Below, piece by piece: positions 18,807 through 26,395 of a DNA stretch of 26,395 bases. Position numbers and translations under genes: made by a program. The stretch's first letter is position 1; each line of letters opens with the position of its first letter. The notes under the pieces are model-generated. The model did not search any database and had not been told where the DNA came from. It was given only the letters and a program-made list of their open reading frames with translations. Origin of the DNA: Pleurotus ostreatus/Saccharomyces cerevisiae fusant (taxonomy: Eukaryota; Opisthokonta); NCBI GenBank assembly GCA_024196135.1, contig JAMQCK010000356.1, positions 1 to 26,395 of the forward strand, written 5' to 3'.

Positions 18807-20416
18807 TTACGCATCCCATTGCGAACAGAATTGCATCTCTATCACAGTTGTCGTAGGAGCCAAAGACGCGTACATCGGGTGTACAAGCACGCGCAGGCGG
18901 TCCACGTCTTTCTTGGGCACGCAGAACTCGACCTTGGTGAGCTGCCTTGCGGCTGCTCGTTGTATAAAGCGCTGGAAAGCAGGGTTCTGAACGAGGCCTT
19001 CCAGGCCGCTTACGTTCGCAATCCTGAGGACACGAAGGTGCGTGAGCAGGCCATCGTCCTCCGCCATGGCTCGTTCCCACTGGCCAAAGACGAGCGTGTC
19101 TTCCTGCCGTGCCGCAGAGTCAATCAGGCGGACTTCGAGAGTGCGGAGGCCCGGGCAGGCGCGCAGGATGGTGGCTGCATTCTGACTTTCCGCGCGTAGA
19201 GAGATGTAGAGCGTGATCAGGGTGGTCTGGCACTCGAGGCCTGCGATGAGCTGTTGGATCTGATTGCAATGGCGGCAGGGTGCCAGATAGACAGGCTCCT
19301 AAGGTGCGGGGCACGCAGGTATCGGAAGGCCTCGAAGACCTTAACATCGAAGAACTTCAGGCTCAGGACGCGAAGGCGGTAGAGAGATGCGTGTGGGACC
19401 GGAAGGTCCGACGGACGCCCATAATGTTTGATGGTACAGTGCTCGAGTGCAGGCATGCTTTCGAGGAGGTTCATGCGCTTTCGCATGAAAGGTCCAACAT
19501 ATGTCGTGGTGCCCTGTAAGGCCTGCTGAAGGTCGTCGGAAAGACCTTCCAAGATGGTAGGGAGCCTGACGCTTCGGAGTGCTGGCGCAGGAAAGATGGT
19601 CACCATGCCTATGACATTCATGGGGGACGAGCACCGAGAGAGGTCCAAGTGCCTGAGATTTGGAAATCCAGCGCCGAGCTTTGCACTCCTCGTGAGCCAG
19701 GATGGATATCTGGTGATAAATGCCCGCATAGATATGATGGAGAGGTTATGAACGCGGTGACGCTCTGCCAACAACTTACGGATGATATCCCATTCTAGCT
19801 TCTGGTCATTTGAGTCGTAGCACCGGATACTGAGGGGGAGGTTCTGAGAGCAGCGCAAATATTGTGACAGGATTTTGGATGCTCCTGCGCTGAAGTGACA
19901 GTTCCTGTCACTCGTGCTCAGATTCGCCGTTGCATCAACGTTGGTCCAGATGCAAGGGGCGCCGTGCGCGACCAGCCTCCACCTGCGGCACACATGTGTG
20001 AACAACCCGGGAAAGACATCATAGCGCAGTGGTATGGCCTCGCCGGCGACGCAGAAGCGGAAGATCGTGACCAGGAGGTCCGGAGGCAGCTTGTTCACCG
20101 GTGAGAGCCGTGAGCGACATCTCGTGATGACTTGCTTCATGTCGCCCATGCGAGCGTCAACGTCGCGAAGAAGGTCGGCAATCTGCGCTCTTGTATTGCG
20201 CATTATCTCGAAGTCGCGAGTGACGTCGGCGAGGGCTGCGCGGAGGTCGTCTGCGTAGGGTGCAATTGCGTCGTATCCATTCAGGTCCGACTCCCAGAGT
20301 TCATCTGAGAGGTTTGGGACGTAGCGTGCTCGCGGGGAATGAGCAGACGCTCCGATCCATGGCGCGACCTCCGAGAAGTCAAACCTCTGAGATAGTGGTA
20401 GGTTGACCATGGTCAT
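18807..20416 (-). pseudogene. F-box/LRR-like protein 3, interrupted by a single-base frameshift
   Basis: Read on the minus strand from ATG 20416 (MTMVNLPLSQRFDF, aligned to F-box1), with another in-frame ATG at 20431. It has the family block RYVPNLSDELWESD and NGYDAIAPYA, a charged helix, the F-box-like APVNKLPP-type segment (here SPVNKLPPDLLVTIFRFC) to HVCRRW, and LRR-like strands (LRHLDLSRC, LRSVRLPTI). After LRSLSIWHP, near 19275-19285, the frame runs into unrelated residues and stops at 19217. The neighbouring frame continues the homology with CRHCNQIQQLIAGLECQTTL through ILRACPGLRTLEVRL to the stop at 18807. One base appears to be missing. The rest shows no other break, so this is either a very recent pseudogene or a sequence error. 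If corrected it would be about 536 residues. It is the closest relative of F-box1. Confidence 0.78.
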
Positions 20417-20498
20417 ATTCTGTGCTAACATGGATCAGAAATAAGTCAGAGCGAGTGCGCCGTGCTCACAAGTCGATAGGGACGGGAGGGATGGGGGT

Positions 20499-20571
20499 AG
20501 GACGCAAGCCTGACGCCCGGCATGAGGGCGTAACGTCGGCTGTATTTCATGTGACTGTTGTCACGGTTCGA
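20499..20571 (-). promoter_or_regulatory. Conserved upstream block of F-box3 (copy 3)
   Basis: On the minus strand it starts TTCGAACCGTGAC, then AACA, then GTCACATG. The inverted repeat is kept with a 4-bp spacer, and the E-box becomes CACATG. Later islands cgttac and ggcttgcgtcct match copy 1. It sits about 80-155 bp upstream of the start at 20416. Confidence 0.55.
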
Positions 20572-20638
20572 ATCTGGCGGTCTCGTCTCGATGGAACTTG
20601 GAACTTGGAAGGACCATAGCCATTCCGGCAATCGATGA

Positions 20639-20940
20639 TCAGGACTTTGGAGGATGCGCTCCGGCTTGGATCGCATCTCCCAGAGATGTTTTTGGACGCG
20701 CTGAGCGCACGAAGGTCTTCAGCACGCCGCCGAAAAGACTCGAAGAGCGCCTTGACGTGCGCGGCCGGAGCGGACATGGCTGGTGCATGTCGGTCAAGGG
20801 GAGAGTTCGTATAATATCGAGTAGCATACGAGTGAAGTAGTAATGGATCTTGTTGTAAGTGGTGTTATCCCAGAGCGTTGTCATGAAACAGTCTCGCACG
20901 AACGTATACTCCAGTACTGACCGCGCGCATGTTACAAATT
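20639..20940 (-). other. Possible coding relic of unknown origin
   Basis: Between F-box4 and F-box3 the minus strand has an open frame (20899-20639, extendable upstream to about 20935) reading LEYTFVRDCFMTTLWDNTTY then NKIHYYFTRMLLDIIRTL. A second overlapping frame begins MSAPAAHVKALFESFRRR at 20777. The aromatic and hydrophobic make-up looks protein-like, but there is no good start, no splice path that joins the two and no recognised domain. It may be a fragment of a lost gene or chance. Confidence 0.25.
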
Positions 20941-21082
20941 CCGCCGTCGAAGTTCCCAGTGCAGGATGACAGCTGAGTGCTGAACATGCTCGCTATCCAG
21001 CGCGATTGTCCTTCGCGGAATTTGTGCACGTGTCAGCACTTCGTATGCATGGGTGCTCGGGTTTGCATACACACCTCATTGG

Positions 21083-22720
21083 TTACCATATGGTTGCCTT
21101 CGGGTCGATCATTACATGGACTTGCGTCGCAAGCCCCCGTAACGCAGGCGTATACGTCCGATGGGCAAGATCGCGCACGTGGGGTACATCCACCTCTGGT
21201 ATCCAGAACTCGACATCCTTGAGAAGAGTTGGCTGCCTGCTGGATAGTTGCTGTACGAGGCGCTGTACATCAGGGTCCTCGACCAGTCCTTCCGTGGGGC
21301 CGCTGAAGATTCGAAGGATGCGAAGCTTGGCGAGGAGGCCGGCTTCCTCTACCGCTGCACTCGCTAAGTGGTTGAAGACGTGGTCGTCGTCCTGACACTC
21401 CGCCAAAGACAGCCCGTCGTAGTTAATTTCCAGAGTGTCGAGATTTGGACATGCCCGCAGGGCAGTGGATGTCTTGCAGGTGCAAGGACCATCTACAGTG
21501 AAGCTGAGCGATGTCAAGGTGGTCTTGCAACCCATGGAACCGATGAGTTGCAGAGTCTCATCACAGTCGAATGGCGGCGAGATTACAAGACTTTCCAGTC
21601 GCGGAGCATGCATCTGCTGGAACAATTTCAAGGTCTGCTTGTCAAGCCTGTGCAAGCGTAGGATGCGCAGGTTATGGAAGGGATCGTCCGCTGAGAAAGT
21701 TGCCGACATCGGAACAGCGGATGGACGCGCATGGTAGTAAGGTTCGGAGATTGTACAGTCCTCTAGATTAGACATACACCTGAGGATGTTCGTGCGATGT
21801 ATCACGGCGGGGCCAGAGTAGGTCGTGATCTGCGGCAAGATTCCAAAGAATTTGGGTGACAAGGACGCCACGTCTGGCGGGAGCACAATGCTTCGAAGCG
21901 CTGGTGCGGGGAGGATGACTGCATCTATATGCCGCGTGTCCTCGCCCGAGAAGTCTGAGAGATCCAAGTGGTGCAGCATAGGGAAGCCAGTCATCCCGAT
22001 CTTCCTGGCGTTCCTTAAACAGGAGGTACTGCCGCTGGATACAATATGAAGGTCGCGCACTCGACGACGCTGGGTGAGAATTCTATGGAACACCCCCCAC
22101 GCATACCAGCCTCGTGAGAAATCCTTATCAACGCATTTGACACTGAGAGGAAGGGCCCGTGAGCGATCCAAACACGCCAACAGGATACGTGGTGCGCCTT
22201 TGCTGAAGTCGTCGAACACGTGCCCCCGAAGGTAGTCTGACGCATCGATATGTGTCCACAGTTTGGGCGCGTCGAATGCGACAATTCGCCACCTTCGGCA
22301 GACATGTGTGAGGGCCCCAGAGCCATAAAGATAATGGAGAGGAGTGGCTTGATCAGCGGTGCAGTAGCGGAAGATCAGGACAAGAAGCTCCGGCGGTAAC
22401 ATGTGTACTGGCGCCAGGCGCGAGCGGCAGCGCTGCACAACGTCGTCAAGGCCTTTCTGCAAAGTGTTGATGCGGCGGTATAGGCTGATCATCCGCAGTC
22501 TATAGGCAGACATGTTTTTGAGATCGCGTTCGGCGCCGATGAGGGTGTCGCGCAATTGGGCTGCGTAAGGAGCAACCGCATCGCGCCCATTCATGTCCGA
22601 ATCCCACAGATCGTCTGGAAGATACGGTACGTAGCGCTCTCGAGGGGATGCGGAAGATTCGAACCAGGGAGCTGCGGCGGTAAAGTCGAACTGCTGGGAG
22701 GGATCCAGTGTGCTATCCAT
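21083..22720 (-). CDS. F-box/LRR-like protein 4
   Basis: A single uninterrupted frame of 545 residues starts at ATG 22720 (MDSTLDPSQQFDF) and ends at TAG... on the minus strand at 21083-21085. The family block reads RYVPYLPDDLWDSD with NGRDAVAPYA (residues about 29-52). The charged helix follows, then the F-box-like APVHMLPPELLVLIFRYC to HVCRRW. LRR-like strands include LHHLDLSDF, LRSIVLPPD, LRILRLHRL and LDTLEINYD. It ends with VEFWIPEVDVPHVRDL and lacks the extra last exon of F-box1 and F-box2. It is expected to be an SCF substrate receptor like its paralogues; the target is unknown. It is the most divergent of the four in sequence and in its upstream block. The gene has no visible defect and diverges from P450-2. 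Confidence 0.85.
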   Translation of the reverse strand: MDSTLDPSQQFDFTAAAPWFESSASPRERYVPYLPDDLWDSDMNGRDAVAPYAAQLRDTLIGAERDLKNMSAYRLRMISLYRRINTLQKGLDDVVQRCRSRLAPVHMLPPELLVLIFRYCTADQATPLHYLYGSGALTHVCRRWRIVAFDAPKLWTHIDASDYLRGHVFDDFSKGAPRILLACLDRSRALPLSVKCVDKDFSRGWYAWGVFHRILTQRRRVRDLHIVSSGSTSCLRNARKIGMTGFPMLHHLDLSDFSGEDTRHIDAVILPAPALRSIVLPPDVASLSPKFFGILPQITTYSGPAVIHRTNILRCMSNLEDCTISEPYYHARPSAVPMSATFSADDPFHNLRILRLHRLDKQTLKLFQQMHAPRLESLVISPPFDCDETLQLIGSMGCKTTLTSLSFTVDGPCTCKTSTALRACPNLDTLEINYDGLSLAECQDDDHVFNHLASAAVEEAGLLAKLRILRIFSGPTEGLVEDPDVQRLVQQLSSRQPTLLKDVEFWIPEVDVPHVRDLAHRTYTPALRGLATQVHVMIDPKATIW

Positions 22721-22891
22721 TGTATTGAGATTTGGCGGATACTGGGAGACAGAATGAGCTTCTCAAAGGATACGCGAGTCAAGGCTGACGAGCTCACAGA
22801 TTAATGTAGGCGGTGGAGATGACGATGAGGCGAAGGATAAGAAGGGTCCGGGTCGCACGAGGCAAGCTTGCGCATGTTTGCTCCGTCGCGT

Positions 22892-22912
22892 GTTACATGT
22901 CCCACGGTTCGA
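22892..22912 (-). promoter_or_regulatory. Partial conserved upstream block of F-box4 (copy 4)
   Basis: On the minus strand it starts TTCGAACCGTG, as in copy 3, and continues GGACATGTAACA, so the inverted repeat is lost but an ACATG core remains. It lies about 175-190 bp before the F-box4 start, comparable to copies 1 and 2. Confidence 0.4.
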
Positions 22913-23350
22913 ATTCGTTCTTTTCCCGAACTCTCATCTACAATACGAATTTTGGGCTAACCATCGAATCATACACTGTATGGCAAACATCTACCAGCCA
23001 CATAGAAGGACCCGTGGTCCCCGCTGGCCTCTCGAAAAACGGTCAAAGGCTTCGCCCAGTATGGAACAGTGAAAAGTCGTCAGTGCGCCCATGATCTTTC
23101 GTCCATCTGGACCTCCAATTTTCGGTTGTATCTACAGAGATACAGTCACTTCATCTCCCTGGCTATTTGTACTGCGTACTCTATAGAAAATCTGCAGTCC
23201 AGCTGTTCAAAAGAACCGGCTTCTTCGCAGTTCCATCCGCCTTCTTTTCTCATGACCGTTCACGAGCGTGCTCACGTACGCTAACCAGGGCGGCGGCAAC
23301 CGATTTTCCTTCTTCTAGCTTATCATTGACGTAGGGTCGAGGCATCGCAA
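22913..23350. other. Intergenic region between F-box4 and P450-2
   Basis: No gene or long repeat is seen. It separates divergent genes and must contain part of both promoters. Confidence 0.45.
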
Positions 23351-23360
23351 GTATATATAC
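23351..23360 (+). promoter_or_regulatory. TATA box of P450-2
   Basis: GTATATATAC lies 40-49 bp before the P450-2 start codon at 23400, a typical position for a core promoter with a short 5' UTR. Confidence 0.55.
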
Positions 23361-23399
23361 GAAGTCGAACGGCTTGCTCTACACTCCGTCTTCTTCCAG

Positions 23400-25592
23400 A
23401 TGGCGACGACGAGCAACTTTTTGACTATCGCGGTTGCGACAGCGGTGGTGTGGCTAGCATTGAGTTCACGCAGAGAACGCACCGGAAAGCCTGGAGGACT
23501 ACCGCCAGGACCACCGACGATCCCGATTCTAGGCAACTTGTTGCAAATACCACGCTCGCGAGCCCATCTACGGTGGGTACTTAAGGGGAATCGCAACCTG
23601 TATTCTCATTTCTTCCAGATTCGCACAGTGGGCGAAGGAATGCGGATCAGATGGCATCACAGTACGTCTCCAGCTGTTGGCTCATCTTTTGCAATCACCA
23701 ACCAGCTTGCAGGTCAAGCTTGGGCCTCAGGTTGCTATCGTGCTTTCGAGCGCTCGCTCAATCAAAGAAGTGCTGGACAAGCAGAGCGGTAGCACGTCAG
23801 ATCGCCCTTCCGTCCACATCAACACGATCGTCACTCACGACAACGACGTTGTGTTTGCGCGGTACAGTGCGTGTATTTCCTGTCTCGTGGGGTCGTTCCA
23901 GCTGAGTGAGCCCGCAGCGGAAAGATGGCGTCGTCTTCGGAAGGCGGAACATATGCTTCTGTCGACGTCTACGGTGCATAAGTTCGTCCCTATTCAAGAA
24001 GCGGAATCTGCGCAACTGTTGTATGAGTTCGCGACGGCGCCGAAGGTGCGTGCTCAGCGCTGAGAGCTGTGTGTACATGGATCCACCGCATTGACCTACT
24101 ATTCGCAGGATTTTTACCATCACATTGAGCGCTACGCGGCGTCCACTGTTCTCTCGATCGCCTATGGGAAGCGAAGCGTGCGATACGACTCCGCCCTGCT
24201 AGGGGAGTTCAATAGGGACTTGCATAGGTGCGTCGACGACCTTCGTGCTGGTGCGCCTCAACCAACGGACCTCCCGCAGATGGATGGCTCTGATGGATCC
24301 TGGAAATCATCCGCCTATCGACATGTTGCCGTTCTTGCAGAAGCTACCCGAGTTCTTGGCCTCCTGGAAGACAGAGGCGCGCGAGGTGCGAGTGCTACAG
24401 CGGGGTCTCTTCATGAGGCTTCTTGAGGAGTGCGAGGAGCGCGTCGCTACGGGGGAAGAAACACCTTTCTATATGGCCGACATCCTGAAGAGTAAGGAAA
24501 GCCTCGGGCTTGAGAGAGAACAGATTGCGTAGGCCGTATTATCGAGATCCGCGCGTCCGATGGCTGACCTGCACTGCAGCTACCTTGGCGGCGATCTCTT
24601 TGCCGCTGGCACAGACACGACGGCGACGACTTTGCATGTCTTCGTCTGGATTATGGTAAAGTACCCGGAGGTGCAAAGGAAGGCGCAGGAGGAGATTGAT
24701 CGCGTCGTCGGGCGTCTGCCAGTTCAGCAAGACGCCGAGGACTTGCCGTATCTGCAAGCCGTGATAAAGGAGCTGCACCGACTGTATGTGATCCTGCCGA
24801 TGGGTGTACCGCATGCGGCTTCGGAAGACGTTGAGGTGAGTCGTTCTTTGACGCCAGTCATCATCGCGAGGGCTCACAAAGTCTAGTACAATGGCTATAT
24901 CATCCCGAAAGGCGCTTTGATTCTGCAAAATACATGTAAGCGTCGCAGTGCCTTATGAACGTGTCGCCAGCTAAACGGGTCTACGCAGATGCAGCATATC
25001 GCGACGAGGACGCCTTCGATAAGCCAAACGTCTTCAATCCTGAGCGCTATCTTTTGACGCCCCATGGAACGAAGCCAGGATATGATGATAGCGCTTTCCG
25101 CTCGACGCTGATGTTCGGGAGTGGACGCGTGGGTGCACTTGCTTGGCTCTCTGGCTCAGTACATTGACGCACCTCTAGAGGATCTGTCCTGGCATGCATC
25201 TGGCTTCGAACACCGTCGTGAGTTTGTCGCCTTCAGGATATACGGGCTCATTGGAAGGGCAGATGATCGCCGCGATGCGCCTCTTGTGGACCTTCTCCTT
25301 CGAAGCGGCAAAAGACGCGTCGGGTATGGATATTCCTCTAGATACGTCGCGTTGGAAAACGGTACGTGCTGCTAGTAACCCCTTTGACTTCGTCCAGCTG
25401 ACTGTTTCCGGTAAGGCCTTCGTCGAAGGCCCCCTTCCCTACGAGTGCTCTATCGTCCCGCGTAGTGCAGAAAGGATCGCAGACATCGAGAGAGCGTTCA
25501 GGGTCGATGCAACGCCAACTCTGAAGGCGTTCGAATATCGGCTTGACGAAAGCGACGAGGACTGGTTGAGTCATGTTCGTGAAGGCATGTAG
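23400..25592 (+). CDS. Cytochrome P450 monooxygenase 2
   Basis: Twelve exons: 23400-23572, 23619-23661, 23713-23866, 23918-24045, 24109-24227, 24280-24528, 24580-24835, 24887-24935, 24989-25128, 25179-25217, 25263-25361 and 25416-25592, giving 541 residues. Exons 2-12 have exactly the same lengths and phases as in P450-1; only exon 1 is 6 nt longer. Motifs: an N-terminal anchor, LPPGPPTIPILGN, AGTDTT (298-303), ELHR (353-356), NPERYL and FGSGRRICPG with Cys440 on a 39-nt micro-exon. It is an ER-anchored monooxygenase needing a reductase partner; the substrate is unknown, but close paralogy to P450-1 suggests related chemistry. The last acceptor could also be CAG at 25395-25397, adding six residues, but that intron would be only 36 nt. 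All key residues are intact. Confidence 0.92.
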
Positions 25593-25850
25593 ACGCTGTC
25601 TCGGCAAGGGTAGACAATGAAGGATATTCATTTTACTCTGATTCCGTGACGCCTCCAATGGTGCTGTTTCGCGTCGCGCAATCTGCGCATGCCGTAGTCA
25701 GTCTCGCTGAACGGCCAATGATGCACTGACCATCCCTATATCTTCCTCCATGCCATGGTCATGGGGAGGCTAGCAGAGACGTTAGCTTGCGCCTGTCACT
25801 CGTACTTCCACCTTCGTCCCGCCTCTGACGTAGGAAAGGTGACCATGGCG
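25593..25850. other. Intergenic region between P450-2 and P450-3
   Basis: This holds the P450-2 3' flank and the P450-3 promoter. No gene is seen. Confidence 0.45.
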
Positions 25851-25860
25851 GTACTTATAG
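25851..25860 (+). promoter_or_regulatory. Probable TATA element of P450-3
   Basis: GTACTTATAG lies about 55-64 bp before the P450-3 start at 25915. Its first nine bases equal the element before P450-1. Confidence 0.4.
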
Positions 25861-25914
25861 GGGAGGCGAGGGCTGCTTTGTGCTCCTCTCCTGCGACCAG
25901 GCTTATTGGTGGAA

Positions 25915-26395
25915 ATGCCGAGCGCGGTTGCCTTCGTCTTCGTGATCGCGGCGTCAGTCTCGGTGCTACTACTGCGGCTGATGCGCAGGAACGTACAGCA
26001 CCTTCCTCCAGGTCCACCGCCGGCGCCCATCGTGGGCAACATGCTGCAACTACCGCGCCATGGAACTCATCTGAGGTGAAGTCGTTCAAAGCTTCATCGT
26101 CTTGATGCTCACGACTTTGACTGCATCAGATTTCTGCAGTGGGCCAAGCAATATAGCTCAGATATCATCACCGTACGTACGGAATGCAGGCTGAACCGTC
26201 AGACTAATCCTGCTTTAGGTCATGATGGGGCCACAACACCTATTCGTACTATCCAGTGCAGAAGCAGTCAAGGAAATTCTAGATCGCCAAAGTGGGCTCA
26301 CCGCAGACCGCCCTCGTCTCCGCGTCAACGATTACATCTCTGGTGATCTCAGTATCGTTTTTGCTCATTACAGTGCGTTGTCATCTCTTTGCGCT
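25915..26395 (+). CDS. Cytochrome P450 monooxygenase 3, N-terminal part (runs off window)
   Basis: Exons 25915-26075, 26130-26172 and 26219-26372 are in view, followed by a GTGCGT donor; the rest lies beyond the window. Exons 2 (43 nt) and 3 (154 nt) have the same lengths and phases as in P450-1 and P450-2. The protein begins MPSAVAFVFVIAASVSVLLL, a membrane anchor, then MRRNVQHLPPGPPPAPIVGN (proline hinge), then FLQWAKQYSSDIITVMMGP and the VLSSAEAVKEILDRQSG segment shared with both paralogues. No catalytic motif is visible because the I-helix and heme loop are downstream. It is in tandem with P450-2. Confidence 0.87.

Larger units (their letters stand above)
18348..20571. repeat. Segmental duplicate copy B: SANT last exon plus F-box3
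   Basis: This is the partner of 8633-11124 in opposite orientation: SANT last exon and 3' flank, F-box3 and the conserved upstream block. The intact SANT gene continues on the left here, so this copy contains the source of the SANT fragment. Matching 3' flank includes ccatggctcgcagca and cgcccgtagtacatt. Confidence 0.75.

Noticed and set aside
20548..20580. GGTTCGAATC resembling a tRNA B-box/T-loop
   Set aside because: No acceptor stem, anticodon arm or A-box is found at the right spacing. The sequence is part of the conserved block upstream of the F-box genes.
8819..26395. A classical secondary-metabolite gene cluster
   Set aside because: Only P450s are present. There is no polyketide synthase, peptide synthetase, terpene synthase, prenyltransferase or dedicated transporter in the block.
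1..26395. Transposable elements, CRISPR arrays, viral genes
   Set aside because: No transposase, reverse transcriptase, terminal repeats, spaced repeat array or viral hallmark gene was recognised. The duplication found carries only host genes.

Overview
The window reads as nuclear DNA of a filamentous basidiomycete, most likely an agaricomycete. Nearly every gene is cut by short GT-AG introns (about 40-200 nt, most near 50 nt). Genes sit close together on both strands. Two families typical of agaricomycetes are expanded here: F-box/LRR-like proteins and multi-exon cytochrome P450s. I assembled the exon models by hand from splice signals, frame continuity and paralogue comparison. No bacterial operons, rRNA, tRNA, CRISPR or transposase genes were seen.

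Left part (1-8226), housekeeping genes. In order: the 3' end of a CaiB/BaiF-type CoA-transferase (+); a long coiled-coil protein with a basic tail (-); a HIT-family nucleotide hydrolase (-); a carbonyl-reductase-like short-chain dehydrogenase (+) whose last exon carries a one-base frame break; a five-exon gene (-) that looks like proteasome assembly chaperone 1; and a UAA-family nucleotide-sugar transporter (+) ending in a KKXX signal. Two short divergent intergenic spaces (HIT/SDR and chaperone/transporter) probably hold bidirectional promoters.

Middle and right part (8227-26395), accessory block. Four F-box paralogues (two +, two -) alternate with three P450 paralogues and one SANT/Myb gene. 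Order: F-box1(+), a decayed SANT-gene 3' end (-), F-box2(+), P450-1(-), SANT(+), F-box3(-, frameshifted), F-box4(-), P450-2(+), P450-3(+, cut by the window end). The F-box proteins share a distinctive N-terminal block (RYVP-x-L...LW-x-SD...NG-x-DA-x-AP) ahead of a short helical region and the F-box.

Two features stand out. First, F-box1 and the SANT fragment beside it are an inverted copy of F-box3 and the 3' end of the intact SANT gene, so a unit of about 2.3-2.5 kb was duplicated within the locus. Second, the F-box genes carry a shared upstream block about 150-190 nt before the start codon. It centres on TCGAAC and an inverted repeat GTGAC-N4/6-GTCAC joined to an E-box-like CACGTG or CACATG, and between F-box1 and F-box2 it looks better conserved than the proteins.

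Three genes (SDR, SANT, F-box3) each need a single-base frame correction. These may be assembly errors or real decay; the sequence alone cannot decide. Apart from the P450s there is no biosynthetic core enzyme, so the block is better described as an expanding F-box/P450 locus than as a known metabolite cluster.
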